35,867 nucleotides of DNA from Myxococcales bacterium (GTDB lineage: Bacteria; Myxococcota_A; Polyangia; Polyangiales; Houyiibacteriaceae): positions 1 through 35,867 of the forward strand of contig JAACVI010000224.1 of NCBI GenBank assembly GCA_009992505.1. The letters are read 5' to 3'. Under the pieces are notes generated by a model. That model worked only from the letters and a program-made list of their open reading frames with translations, was not told the DNA's origin and made no database searches. A program made the position numbers and the translations under genes. Shown here piece after piece: positions 8,460 to 20,754 of the stretch (its first letter is position 1; each line of letters begins with the position of its first letter).

Positions 8460-10625
8460 ATGAGCTCCACCAGGCGCATCCACTTCCGCACCTGCACCCT
8501 ATGTGAGGCCATGTGTGGCCTCCGGCTCACGCTCGAAGACGAGCGGGTCGTGGACCTTCGAGGCGACCCGCTCGATCCTGGCAGTCAGGGACACATCTGC
8601 CCCAAGGCCTGGGCGCTGGTGGATCTGCAGGACGATCCCGACCGCATCGCGCGGCCTCTGCGGCGCAAAGGCCGTGATTTCGAGCAGGTGCCCTGGGACG
8701 AGGCGCTGGACGAGGCCGCCGAGCGGCTCGACGCCCTCAGGGTCGCACACGGGCCCAACAGCCGCGCCATCTACCTGGGCAATCCCACCATCCACAACCT
8801 GGGTGCCATGGCCTTCGGGCCGGCGCTGATGCGCGCGCTCGGCACCCAGAACCGCTTCAGCGCCACCTCGGTCGACCAGCTGCCGCACATGGTGGTGGCC
8901 CAGCAGATGTGGGGCCATCCGCTGCTCCTGCCCGTGCCCGACCTGGACCGCACGGATCTACTGGTGATCATGGGCGCCAACCCCGCCGTCTCCGCGGGCA
9001 GCTTGATGGGCGCGCCGGGCTTTCCGAAGCGCATGCGCGCGTTGCGCGAACGAGGCGGGCGCCTCTGGGTCTTCGATCCGCGGCACAGCGAGACCGCCCG
9101 CCTGGCCGACGTGCACCATTTCGTGAAGCCCGGGAGCGACGGCTGGCTGTTGCTCGCGATCCTGCGTCGACTGATCGCCCGGGGCGCGCAGCCGCCGCGC
9201 ATGGGACTGCCGGTCGACGGCCTCACGACGCTGCAGGCGGCTCTGGCGGAGCTCGCTGACTTCGACCTCTTTGCGCGCACGGGCGTGCCCCAGTCCGTGG
9301 CCGACGAAGTGGCAGACGCCCTGCGCGACACGCCCAAAGCCGCGCTCTACGGTCGCATGGGCCTGTCGACGCAGCGCTTCGGGACTCTGTGTCAGTGGTT
9401 GATCAACTTGATCAACCTCTTCGCCGGACAGCTCGACCGTGAGGGAGGCGTCCTCTTCAGCGCACCGGCGGTGGAGACGCGCGACGCGCCGAGGGGCATG
9501 GGGGTGAGCCGCGCTGGCTTCGGGCGCTTCACGAGTCGCGTGCGCGGGCTGCCCGCCTTCGGTGGTGAGCTCCCCGTCGCATGTCTGGCGGAGGAGATCC
9601 TCACGCCGGGAGACGGCCAGGTACGCGGACTCGTGACCTTCGCCGGCAACCCCGTGCTCTCCACGCCGAACGGACGACGGCTCGACGAGGCGCTGGCGTC
9701 CCTCGACTTCATGCTCTCCATCGACCTCTACCTGAACGAGACCACGCGGCACGCCCACCTGATCCTGCCGCCCGCCCCTCCCCTCGCGCGCAGCCACTAC
9801 GACCTCGCGCTGCACCTCTTGGCCACCCGGGACACGGCCAAGTACTCGCCGCCCTGCTTCGACAAAGACGCTGGCGCAAAGGACGATTGGCAGATCCTCA
9901 GCGGTCTGGCGCGACGCCTCTTGCGACGCTCGGGCGCGCCTCGATCCGTGCGGGCGACCGCCGCGGCGCTCCACGCGCTGGGCCCGGAGGGCATCCTCGG
10001 TCTCGGCCTGAGGCTGGGCCCCCACGGCGTGCGCGCGTGGCCGCCGAGGCGCGGCTTGAGTCTGGCGAAGCTGCGCGAACGGCCCCACGGCGTCGACCTG
10101 GGTCCGAGACGCGCGGGCACGTTGCCGGAGCGCGTCCCCAAGGGCACGCACCTGAACCTCGCGCCAGAGCGCTTGCTCGCGGACCTGAAACGATTGGCGA
10201 GCGAGGCGCGCAGCAGCGCGGAGGACGGCGCGCAGAGCTTGGCCTTGATCGGTCGACGTCAGCTCCGAAGCAACAATTCCTGGCTGCACAACAGCGAGCG
10301 CCTGATGCGCGGCGGCGATCGATGCAGCGTGATGGTGCATCCGGACGACGCGACCCGGCTCGGGCTCACGCACGGTGGACGAGCCGAGATCCGCACGGAG
10401 GTCGGCGCGGTGATCGCGCTCGTGGAGGTCACGGCGGAGATGATGCCCGGCGTCGTGAGCCTGCCCCACGGCTTCGGACACGATCGAGACGGCGCGCGCC
10501 TTCGGGTGGCGAGTCGCGCGCCCGGTGTGAGCCTGAACGATCTGAGCTCCGAGCTCCGACTGGACGAGGCGTCGGGCAACGCCGCCTTCAGTGGGCAGCC
10601 GGTTCAGCTGCGTCCGTCGGACTGA
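8460..10625 (+). CDS. Molybdopterin-dependent oxidoreductase
   Basis: N-terminal [4Fe-4S] motif CTLCEAMCG...GHICPKAWA; MGANPAVSAGS; VFDPRHSETARLADVHHFVKPGSDGWLLLAIL; C-terminal molydopterin dinucleotide-binding region. Confidence 0.9.
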   Translation: MSSTRRIHFRTCTLCEAMCGLRLTLEDERVVDLRGDPLDPGSQGHICPKAWALVDLQDDPDRIARPLRRKGRDFEQVPWDEALDEAAERLDALRVAHGPNSRAIYLGNPTIHNLGAMAFGPALMRALGTQNRFSATSVDQLPHMVVAQQMWGHPLLLPVPDLDRTDLLVIMGANPAVSAGSLMGAPGFPKRMRALRERGGRLWVFDPRHSETARLADVHHFVKPGSDGWLLLAILRRLIARGAQPPRMGLPVDGLTTLQAALAELADFDLFARTGVPQSVADEVADALRDTPKAALYGRMGLSTQRFGTLCQWLINLINLFAGQLDREGGVLFSAPAVETRDAPRGMGVSRAGFGRFTSRVRGLPAFGGELPVACLAEEILTPGDGQVRGLVTFAGNPVLSTPNGRRLDEALASLDFMLSIDLYLNETTRHAHLILPPAPPLARSHYDLALHLLATRDTAKYSPPCFDKDAGAKDDWQILSGLARRLLRRSGAPRSVRATAAALHALGPEGILGLGLRLGPHGVRAWPPRRGLSLAKLRERPHGVDLGPRRAGTLPERVPKGTHLNLAPERLLADLKRLASEARSSAEDGAQSLALIGRRQLRSNNSWLHNSERLMRGGDRCSVMVHPDDATRLGLTHGGRAEIRTEVGAVIALVEVTAEMMPGVVSLPHGFGHDRDGARLRVASRAPGVSLNDLSSELRLDEASGNAAFSGQPVQLRPSD

Positions 10626-11532
10626 CGGGCGAGAGCCCCGCCGAGCCTAGCTGGAGCATGAGAGGGTGGTCGGGGAGCACGGCGCCGTCTGCGGATCGCG
10701 CGTGGGGCGCACCCAACGCGCCCGCGAGCGCCGAGAGCTGACCGCCCTGCCCGCTCATGACCGCCCCCGCTCGGAACGCCGGCCAGGCGGAGACGCTCCC
10801 GAGCAGGTGCGCTCCCGCGATGAACTCGGTCAGCGAGGGTTCGCCCGCCTGCACGCCATCGAAGCCCAGGGCGAGGTCGGAGGCAGGCGACGCCCAGGAG
10901 ATCAGGTAGCGCGGTCCTGTGTCGGGCACGCTGTCGCCCAGCGCGTCGAGGTCGTCCGAGCCGAAGCCGCACGCGTCGTCCGTGCGCGCGTAGCGCCCCT
11001 CGGGCGCACCCGAGAGCAGCATCAGCGAGGTCGTGCCCATGTGCACCACGCGCAATCCGCGTGCGTCGACCACACCCTTGGCGTCGTCGCCCAGAGCCTC
11101 GAAGGCCTGGCTGAGCGTCGCCGCCTCGTCGCGACCTCCGCCGAGCACGAAACACGGGCGTTCGGTCGCGGCCAACGCGCGCAGCGTTCGCTCGGCCGCG
11201 GCCTCGTCGTCGCCCACGCCACCAAGCACGAACAAGACGTCCGCGCCCTGACCGACCAGGGCCGTGAGCCCGACGGCGAGGTCGCTCGCGTGGGGGGCAG
11301 GCCCACGCAGGAAGGCGACGTGCTGCGGCGATGGAGCGAAGCGCAGCTCACGTCCGTCGACCTGAAAGGAGACCCCGCCGACGCTGCGGCTGCCCGCCGC
11401 CGGTGGGGGCAGCTCGGCGCAGCGCACGTAGGGCGAGTCTCCACCGACGCGCAGGTCGCCCACGGGATCGCAGGGATGGCACGCAAGCGCGCTCACGGAG
11501 AGCAGGAGAACAGGGAGGAAACGACCGCGCAT
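10588..11532 (-). CDS. Lipoprotein resembling a degenerate calcineurin-like metallophosphoesterase
   Basis: MRGRFLPVLLLSVSALAC lipobox; ADVLFVLGGVGDD, PCFVLGGGRDE, ISWASPAS, FIAGAHLLGS occupy places of metallophosphoesterase motifs. Overlaps the end of the molybdopterin gene by 38 nt. Confidence 0.6.
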   Translation of the reverse strand: MRGRFLPVLLLSVSALACHPCDPVGDLRVGGDSPYVRCAELPPPAAGSRSVGGVSFQVDGRELRFAPSPQHVAFLRGPAPHASDLAVGLTALVGQGADVLFVLGGVGDDEAAAERTLRALAATERPCFVLGGGRDEAATLSQAFEALGDDAKGVVDARGLRVVHMGTTSLMLLSGAPEGRYARTDDACGFGSDDLDALGDSVPDTGPRYLISWASPASDLALGFDGVQAGEPSLTEFIAGAHLLGSVSAWPAFRAGAVMSGQGGQLSALAGALGAPHARSADGAVLPDHPLMLQLGSAGLSPVSPTDAAEPAAH

Positions 11533-11672
11533 GCTTGGCCATACCCTCCCTGGAACGCGGCGCCAAGCCTCGGATCGGCGAGCGCGGTCCCGGGCGCGCG
11601 GGCGGCTCGAGGCAGCCGCGCGTGCTAGGGTCTCTGCCCCCTTCGCACGCGACGCGAAGCCACGGAGCCCCG

Positions 11673-12515
11673 ATGAACCCAGACTTCCGAAGTTTCCGAG
11701 GAACCGACTCCTACCTCACGAGCGAGGGCCTCGAAGCCGCCGTGGATTGCGCGCTGACTCTGGAGCGACCGCTCTTGGTGCGGGGCGAGCCCGGCACGGG
11801 CAAGACGCTCCTGGCCGAAGCCGTCAGCCAAGCGCTGGGCCTGCCGCTGATCCGCTGGCAGGTGAAGAGCACCACGCGCGCGCAGGACGGACTCTACGTC
11901 TACGACACCGTGCAGCGGCTCTACGACTCGCGCTTCGACGATCGCGCGGTGGACGACATCTCGCACTACATCAAGCTCGGTGCCATGGGTCAGGCCTTCG
12001 ACGCCAAGGAGCGCGTCGTCCTTCTGATCGACGAGATCGACAAGGCGGACGTGGAGTTCCCCAACGATCTGTTGAACGAGCTCGACCGCATGCGCTTCCG
12101 CATCGACGAGACGCAGCGCGAAGTGGTGGCCGTGCATCGGCCCTTCGTGCTGATCACGAGCAACGCGGAGAAGGAGCTACCGGACGCTTTCCTGCGTCGC
12201 TGCGTGTTCCACTTCATCGACTTTCCCGAGCGCGAGCTGATGCGCCGCATCGTGGACGTGCACCATCCGAACGTGAACGAGGCGTTGGTGGAACAGGCCC
12301 TCGAAGCCTTCTACGGCATTCGCGGCATGCGCCGCCTGCGCAAGCCACCGAGCACGAGCGAGCTCATCGACTGGGTCACCGTGCTGCTTCAGGCCGGCAT
12401 CGGCGAGGTCAGGCTCGCCCAGGAGCTGCCCTTCCTCGGCACCTTGCTGAAGAAGGAGCAGGACCTCGCGTCCTTCGCTGATCAACTCGCCGGCGGTCGT
12501 CGCTTCCGCTCATGA
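11673..12515 (+). CDS. MoxR-family AAA ATPase
   Basis: From MNPDFRSFRGTDSYL; Walker A GEPGTGKTLLAEA, Walker B VVLLIDEIDKAD; ATG at 11673 in frame. Confidence 0.9.
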   Translation: MNPDFRSFRGTDSYLTSEGLEAAVDCALTLERPLLVRGEPGTGKTLLAEAVSQALGLPLIRWQVKSTTRAQDGLYVYDTVQRLYDSRFDDRAVDDISHYIKLGAMGQAFDAKERVVLLIDEIDKADVEFPNDLLNELDRMRFRIDETQREVVAVHRPFVLITSNAEKELPDAFLRRCVFHFIDFPERELMRRIVDVHHPNVNEALVEQALEAFYGIRGMRRLRKPPSTSELIDWVTVLLQAGIGEVRLAQELPFLGTLLKKEQDLASFADQLAGGRRFRS

Positions 12516-13708
12516 GCGCCGCGCTCGTCGTCCCCTTCCTGTATGCGCTGCGAAGCCGCGGTGTGCCCGTCGGTGCGCAGGAGGCCGTGGCCCTGGCCGA
12601 GGCGCTGGGCCATGGCTTGCACAACAGCTCCCTCGATCGCTTCTATCACGTGGCGCGCGCGGTGATGGTGCACTCCGAGCGACACCTCGACGCCTTCGAT
12701 CAGGCGTTCTCGGCGCATTTCCGTGGCGTGGACGTCCCGGCCGCCGCGATCCACGACGAGCTGCTCGAGTGGTTGAAGCAGGCGGCGGGCCAGCGCCCCG
12801 AGCTGACGGATGAAGAGCGCGCTCTCTTCGACGCCATGGATCCGGAGGAGATCGAGCGCCTGTTGCGGGAACGACTCGAGAACCAGAAGGAGCGCCACGA
12901 CGGAGGCAGCCGCCACATCGGCACCGGGGGCAAGTCGCCCTTCGGTCACTCGGGTGCCGCGCGCAAGGGCATCCGCATCGGCGGCAGAAGCGGAGGCCGC
13001 AGCGCGATCCGGGTCGCCGACGCGCGGCTCTATCAGGGCTACCGCGAAGACCTCGTGCTCGACGTGCGGCAGATGCAGGTGGCGCTGCGCAAGCTGCGCG
13101 CCTTCAACCGCGAAGGCGGCGAACGCGAGCTCGACATCGAGGGCACCATCGACGCCACGGCCTCGAACGCGGGAGAGCTCGAGGTGATCACGCGGCCGCC
13201 GCGGCGCCCTGACACGCGCTTGATCCTGCTGATGGACGTCGGCGGATCCATGGATCCCTACGCCCACCTGGTGTCGAGGCTGTTCAGCGCCGCCAAGAAG
13301 TCGACGCACTTCAAGGAGCTGCACACCTACTACTTCCACAACTGCGTGTACGGACGCGTGTACGGGACCGAGAACTTCGACCAACCGAAGCTGGTGCCCG
13401 ATCTGCTGCACGAGTGTGGCCCCCACTTCAAGCTCGTCCTCGTGGGCGACGCCTTGATGGCGCCCTACGAGTTGATGGCGGAGGGTGGCTTCCGCGACAT
13501 CGAGGGCGACGAGCGCACGTCCGGACTCGCCTGGCTGATGCGCCTGCGCGAACACTTCCACCGCAGCGTCTGGCTGAATCCGGAGCCCAAGCGCATGTGG
13601 CGCGGCAACACCATCGAGACCTTGGCTGAGGTCTATCCCATGTTTCCCCTCACGCTCGAAGGGCTCGGCGAAGGCATGTCGCACCTGGTGCGCGTCGGTC
13701 GCGGCTGA
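12512..13708 (+). CDS. VWA-domain (CoxE-like) protein
   Basis: LILLMDVGGSMDPY MIDAS-like motif; ATGA overlap with the MoxR gene. Confidence 0.88.
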   Translation: MSAALVVPFLYALRSRGVPVGAQEAVALAEALGHGLHNSSLDRFYHVARAVMVHSERHLDAFDQAFSAHFRGVDVPAAAIHDELLEWLKQAAGQRPELTDEERALFDAMDPEEIERLLRERLENQKERHDGGSRHIGTGGKSPFGHSGAARKGIRIGGRSGGRSAIRVADARLYQGYREDLVLDVRQMQVALRKLRAFNREGGERELDIEGTIDATASNAGELEVITRPPRRPDTRLILLMDVGGSMDPYAHLVSRLFSAAKKSTHFKELHTYYFHNCVYGRVYGTENFDQPKLVPDLLHECGPHFKLVLVGDALMAPYELMAEGGFRDIEGDERTSGLAWLMRLREHFHRSVWLNPEPKRMWRGNTIETLAEVYPMFPLTLEGLGEGMSHLVRVGRG

Positions 13709-13726
13709 AGCTCGCGCTCGCTGGGC

Positions 13727-13755
13727 TTGCCCGGATGGCGGCTTGCGGCTAATCG
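13727..13755 (+). promoter_or_regulatory. Putative hisS promoter
   Basis: TTGCCC (13727-13732), 17-nt spacer, TAATCG (13750-13755), 6 nt before ATG 13762. Confidence 0.4.
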
Positions 13756-13761
13756 CAGGGC

Positions 13762-15027
13762 ATGACGAAGCTCCGCTCCGTGAAGGGGATGAACGACATC
13801 TTGCCCGAGGAGATGCCTCGCTGGCATCGGCTCGAGCGCGAGCTCACGCGTGTGTTCGCGCTCCACGGCTACGCCGAAGTGCGAACGCCCGTGCTGGAGA
13901 AGACGGCGCTCTTCACCCACTCCATCGGCGAGGCGACCGACATCGTCAACAAGGAGATGTACACCTTCGTCGACAAGGGCGAGGAGTCGTTGACGCTGCG
14001 CCCCGAGGGCACGGCGTCCTGTGCGCGCGCCTATCTGGAGCACTCCGCGGGCGAGCGACAGCCGGTCAACAAGTGGTTCTACGTCGGCCCGATGTACCGC
14101 CGCGAACGCCCCGCGCGAGGCCGCTACCGCCAGTTCTATCAGGCGGGCGTGGAGTGCTACGGCGATCCCGGGCCCTACGTGGATGCTGAGATGATCGACA
14201 TGAGCGTCTCGCTGCTCGCGGCCCTCGGCATCACGGAGGTGCGCGTTCTGCTCAACTCCCTCGGCGGCAAGGAGACGCGCGCGCGCTATCGCGAGGCACT
14301 CAAGGCCTTCTTCGAACCGCATCGCGAGGCACTGAGCGCCGAGAGCCAGACCCGGCTCGAGCTGAACCCACTGCGCATCCTCGACAGCAAGTCGCTCACG
14401 GATCAGGAGATCTGCCAGGGCGCGCCGCCGATCCTGGACTTCCTCGGCCCCGAGGACGTCGAGCACTTCGACGGCCTGCGCGCCGCCCTCGACGCGCTCG
14501 GCACACCCTACGAAGTCGACCCCTCGCTGGTGCGCGGCCTCGACTACTACACGCGCACGCTCTTCGAAGTGCAGACGACCAGCGACGAATTGGGCGCTCA
14601 GAGCGCGCTGCTCGGAGGCGGTCGCTACGACGGCATGACCGAAGAGCTCGGCGGCAAGGCCACACCCTCGGTGGGCTTCGCCATGGGCCTGGAGCGTCTG
14701 CTCTTGATGATGCCCGTGACCGAAGAGCCGACCACGCTCGACGCCTTCATGATCACGGCGGGATCGGAGCTGCGCAGCCAGACCCTGGTCCTGGCCAAGG
14801 AGCTGCGCGCGGCGGGGCTCCGAGTCGACGCCGATCTGCGCGGCGGCTCGGTCAAGAGCCAGCTGCGGCGCGCGAGCAAGACCGGCGCACGCTTCGCGCT
14901 CCTGCTGGGTGAGGGCGAGGTCGCCCGTGGCGTGGTGCAGCTGAAGGACCTCGTGGCCCACGAGCAGCGCGATCTGCCCCTCGCCGAAGTCGCACGCGAG
15001 CTGGCAGCGCTCGTGGCCGCGGGCTGA
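13762..15027 (+). CDS. hisS: Histidyl-tRNA synthetase
   Basis: KLRSVKGMNDILPEE; motif 2 MYRRERPARGRYRQFYQAGVECYG; LVRGLDYYTRTLFEV. Confidence 0.95.
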   Translation: MTKLRSVKGMNDILPEEMPRWHRLERELTRVFALHGYAEVRTPVLEKTALFTHSIGEATDIVNKEMYTFVDKGEESLTLRPEGTASCARAYLEHSAGERQPVNKWFYVGPMYRRERPARGRYRQFYQAGVECYGDPGPYVDAEMIDMSVSLLAALGITEVRVLLNSLGGKETRARYREALKAFFEPHREALSAESQTRLELNPLRILDSKSLTDQEICQGAPPILDFLGPEDVEHFDGLRAALDALGTPYEVDPSLVRGLDYYTRTLFEVQTTSDELGAQSALLGGGRYDGMTEELGGKATPSVGFAMGLERLLLMMPVTEEPTTLDAFMITAGSELRSQTLVLAKELRAAGLRVDADLRGGSVKSQLRRASKTGARFALLLGEGEVARGVVQLKDLVAHEQRDLPLAEVARELAALVAAG

Positions 15028-15037
15028 TTCGCGGACG

Positions 15038-15661
15038 CTAGTTCTCGGACTGGCCGAGGTCGGGCGGGCGCTCCCGGTCCGTCTGCTGCTGCACGGGGCC
15101 TCGCGGCTGGGCAGCCGCCGGCGCTTGCGGAGCCGCGGGCTGAAGCTCCGCAGGCAGCCAGTTGCCCGCCGGGAACTCCACGAAGAGGAAGGTGTAACCG
15201 CCCGGTCCCGGCTGCGTGTAGACGCGCGGCGTAGCCTGGGCGCGAAGGTCGAAGGCGAACACCAGGTCGTGACGGCCTCGGCGCTCGACGCGAGCCCGCG
15301 TGACGGGCGTGTCGAAGAAGCGCGTCTCCAGCGGCCTGGTGGTGTTGCGCAGATGCGTGCGCGTGTTCTGCAACGTCACCTCGAAGCCGCCGTCGGTGGC
15401 CCGGGTCTGGAACTGAACGGTCTGGGAGAGTTGCAGGAAGAAGCGGGATCCACCGTTGGGCATCGCCTCGAAGCCTGGCCAGGTGACCAACCGGCTGTGC
15501 GCGCGGCGCACGCGCGCTTCGGCGGGAGGGGATCCCGACTCGGGCGTCACGCCCTGATAGGCGGTCGCGTCGGGGGCAGCGGCCACGGGCGCGTCCTGAC
15601 CGAAGGCCACCGACGTGGCTAGGGCCAGAGGAAGGAGGCTCGAGACGAAATATCGGGTCAC
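15038..15661 (-). CDS. Secreted protein, possible AMIN-like domain
   Basis: GTG start proposed at 15661 giving signal peptide VTRYFVSSLLPLALATSVAFGQ; beta-rich body; P/Q-rich tail. ORF 15038..15754. Confidence 0.6.
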   Translation of the reverse strand: MTRYFVSSLLPLALATSVAFGQDAPVAAAPDATAYQGVTPESGSPPAEARVRRAHSRLVTWPGFEAMPNGGSRFFLQLSQTVQFQTRATDGGFEVTLQNTRTHLRNTTRPLETRFFDTPVTRARVERRGRHDLVFAFDLRAQATPRVYTQPGPGGYTFLFVEFPAGNWLPAELQPAAPQAPAAAQPRGPVQQQTDRERPPDLGQSEN

Positions 15662-15734
15662 GTCCGAATCGTAGTGCCTGGGACGGGGCGACTGCAAAGA
15701 AGTGCGGAGAGCAGCGGCGTCCGACCCGTCCCGT

Positions 15735-16634
15735 TCAGGCGCAGCGGAAGCCACGCACGACCCTCAGAGTCCCCTTGGCGTGGCCTTGGCCAATCGCGAC
15801 CAGGCTGCCGTCCGGTCCCAGCAAGGCGAGGGGCTGATCGCCGACCCGCACCGCCTGGGACGTGTAGTCCGCGGCGCGCACGAGCCGTCCGTGGAAGGCG
15901 TCGTTGGCCCCGGCGGCGCTCAGCTCCACCTGAGGCAGATGCGCGACGGCGTCCGCGAGGGAGAGCAGGGACGAGGCCAGGCGTTCGGGACCATCGGTCG
16001 CCAGCAAGGCGTCCAAGGGGACGGCGTCACGCAGCTCGAGCGCGCCGCTCGCCTCACGCCTCAAGGCCTCGAGGTGGCCGCGGGTACCGAGCGCGAGCCC
16101 CAGGTCGCGGGCCAGAGAGCGCACGTAGTAGCCCTTGGCGACACCGACCCGGAGCGTGACGAGCCCATCCGCGTAGGTGAGCCCATCGAACCAGCGCATG
16201 CGAACGGCGCGAATCGGCGCCTCGACCTCTTCGCCGCGCCGATAGCGCTCGTGCAGCGCGCGCCCGTTCACCTTCAACGCGCTGACCACGGGAGCGCGTT
16301 GCTGCTGCGGCCCGAGGAACGACTCCACGACGCGACGCACGCCGCCCACGTCGAGCGCCGGCACAGGAGCGCGCTCCACGACCTCGCCCTCCGCATCCAG
16401 AGTGTCGGTCTCGCTGCCCAGCCGAATCGCGGCGCGGTAGACCTTGTCGTCCGCCGTCAGATAGGAGGCCAGCTTCGTGCCCTCGCCCAGGAGCACGACC
16501 AACACCCCCGTGGCCATGGGATCGAGCGTCCCCGCGTGGCCGACGCTGCGCTGTCCAGCGACGCGGCGGACGCGGGCGACGACGTCGTGAGACGACAAGC
16601 CACCGGGCTTGTCCACCACCAGTACGCCGTTCAT
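15735..16634 (-). CDS. truB: tRNA pseudouridine synthase B
   Basis: MNGVLVVDKPGGLSSHDVV...GHAGTLDPMATGVLVV...SALKVNGRALHERYR...GYYVRSLARDLG. Confidence 0.94.
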   Translation of the reverse strand: MNGVLVVDKPGGLSSHDVVARVRRVAGQRSVGHAGTLDPMATGVLVVLLGEGTKLASYLTADDKVYRAAIRLGSETDTLDAEGEVVERAPVPALDVGGVRRVVESFLGPQQQRAPVVSALKVNGRALHERYRRGEEVEAPIRAVRMRWFDGLTYADGLVTLRVGVAKGYYVRSLARDLGLALGTRGHLEALRREASGALELRDAVPLDALLATDGPERLASSLLSLADAVAHLPQVELSAAGANDAFHGRLVRAADYTSQAVRVGDQPLALLGPDGSLVAIGQGHAKGTLRVVRGFRCA

Positions 16635-17608
16635 CGCGACAGCAAGGGCAGAACCTCAGCCCGCAGACGCTCGACCGTGGCTTCCAGCGAGAGCGTCGAC
16701 AGAGCGCCTGCCGCGGCAGGATGCCCTCCCCCGCCGAAGGCCAACGCCACTTGCGAGACGTCGAGGTGCCCGTTGGAGCGCAGGCTCAGCTTGGTCGCCG
16801 CTCGTCCCTCCTCCGCCGGCCACTCCCAGAAGAGCGCGGAGACCTCCACGCCGTGGAGCATTCGCCCGTAGTTGACCAGGCCATCGACCATGTCGTCGGC
16901 GGCGCCCGTCGCGCGCATCAGCTCGCGGGAGACGCGCAAGATCGCGAGTCGTCCGTCGAACTCCAGACTCAGCCCTTCGACGAGCGCGCCCAGGAGCCGA
17001 AGTCGACCCAGCGGCCAGTCCTCGAAGAGGTGCCGTGACACGGTCCAGGCGTCCGCGCCTGCGTCCAGAAGCTCGGCCCCGAGCCGCATGGTCGCGGCGC
17101 TGGTGCCCAGGTAGCGGAAGCCCCCCGTGTCGGCCGCCAAGGCCGCGTAGAGCGGGGTCGCGGCGTCCCTCGGCAGTGGGTGCACGTCGAGCTCGCGAGC
17201 CAGGCGCACGACCAGCACGGCGGTGGCGCTCGCCGCGGGATCACGCAGCGCCAGGTCCCCGAAATCCGTGTGGGTCGCGTGGTGATCGAGCACGACCAAC
17301 GCCCCTCGGCGATCCGCGCCAGGCATTCCGTCGGGCAGCAGCTCGGGGCTCGCCGTGTCGAGGACGAAGGTGGCGTCGAAGCGAGCGTCCGGCGCGAGCT
17401 CGTGCGCGAGGTGGCCCGCCTGTGCCAGGAAGGTCAACGAGCGAGGTGGCCCGCTGGGCACGAAGAGCGTCGCCCGCTTGCCCAGGGCTCGCAGGATCGA
17501 AGCCAGTCCCAGAGACGAGCCGAGCGCGTCCGCGTCAGGGCGCCGATGAGGCACGACGAGGAAGTCCTCGCCTTCACGAACCAGACGCGCGACCTCGGCC
17601 AGACTCAA
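16631..17608 (-). CDS. nrnA: DHH-family phosphoesterase (NrnA-type oligoribonuclease/pAp phosphatase)
   Basis: VVPHRRPDADALGS, VLDHHATHTDFG, GGGGHPAAAGA. TTG start proposed at 17608 overlapping the rbfA stop. Confidence 0.85.
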   Translation of the reverse strand: MSLAEVARLVREGEDFLVVPHRRPDADALGSSLGLASILRALGKRATLFVPSGPPRSLTFLAQAGHLAHELAPDARFDATFVLDTASPELLPDGMPGADRRGALVVLDHHATHTDFGDLALRDPAASATAVLVVRLARELDVHPLPRDAATPLYAALAADTGGFRYLGTSAATMRLGAELLDAGADAWTVSRHLFEDWPLGRLRLLGALVEGLSLEFDGRLAILRVSRELMRATGAADDMVDGLVNYGRMLHGVEVSALFWEWPAEEGRAATKLSLRSNGHLDVSQVALAFGGGGHPAAAGALSTLSLEATVERLRAEVLPLLSR

Positions 17609-18087
17609 GCATCCTCCTCGGGATCGGTAGGTGTCGGCGGCGCGGGCGCGGCCTCTGGCGCGATCTCCATCAGCAGCTCCTCCATCCGCATTCCGGAGTC
17701 CACGACGTCGTCCCAATGGAACGTGAGCTCGGGCGTGCGCCTCAAGCCGAGGCGACCGCCCAGCGCTCTGCGCAGATGACCGCGCGCGCTCTCGAGGGCC
17801 ACGAGCAACGCCCCCTGACGCTCGGTACGTACACCGGGCCCAGCCGGGACGACGGGCTCATCGCTGCCCTCGTGACGCGCCCGAATCGCATGCCGAGGGT
17901 CGAGGCCATCGTCGAGTAGCCGCACGTAGATGCGCGCAAGGGAGAGGTCCGCAGTCACGCGAACGGCGGACACGATCACGCCCCGTGCCCGCGGATCGCG
18001 AACCGCACCGCGAAGGAACATCTCCGACAACTCGGCGCGGATTCGCTCCGCGACACGATCGGCGCGTTTGGCTTCGCGTTGCATCAT
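17605..18087 (-). CDS. rbfA: Ribosome-binding factor A
   Basis: MMQREAKRADRVAERIRAELSEMFLRGAVRDPRARGVIVSAVRVTADLSLARIYV...LRRTPELTFHWDDVVDSGMRMEELL. Confidence 0.92.
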   Translation of the reverse strand: MMQREAKRADRVAERIRAELSEMFLRGAVRDPRARGVIVSAVRVTADLSLARIYVRLLDDGLDPRHAIRARHEGSDEPVVPAGPGVRTERQGALLVALESARGHLRRALGGRLGLRRTPELTFHWDDVVDSGMRMEELLMEIAPEAAPAPPTPTDPEEDA

Positions 18088-18135
18088 GGATCCATGTCCC
18101 GTCTGGAGGTCTGCGGCGAGGCTCGCCGCCAGGCG

Positions 18136-20750
<2,615 letters not shown>

Positions 20751-20754
<4 letters not shown>

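Noticed and set aside
8958-10481. 507-aa minus-strand ORF
   Set aside because: Antisense to the molybdopterin oxidoreductase; no recognisable domains, E/R/H-rich shadow composition.
18113-18129. GCGGCGA-GGC-TCGCCGC hairpin between infB and rbfA
   Set aside because: Short stem, no U-tract, and such GC hairpins are frequent at this base composition; not called as a terminator.
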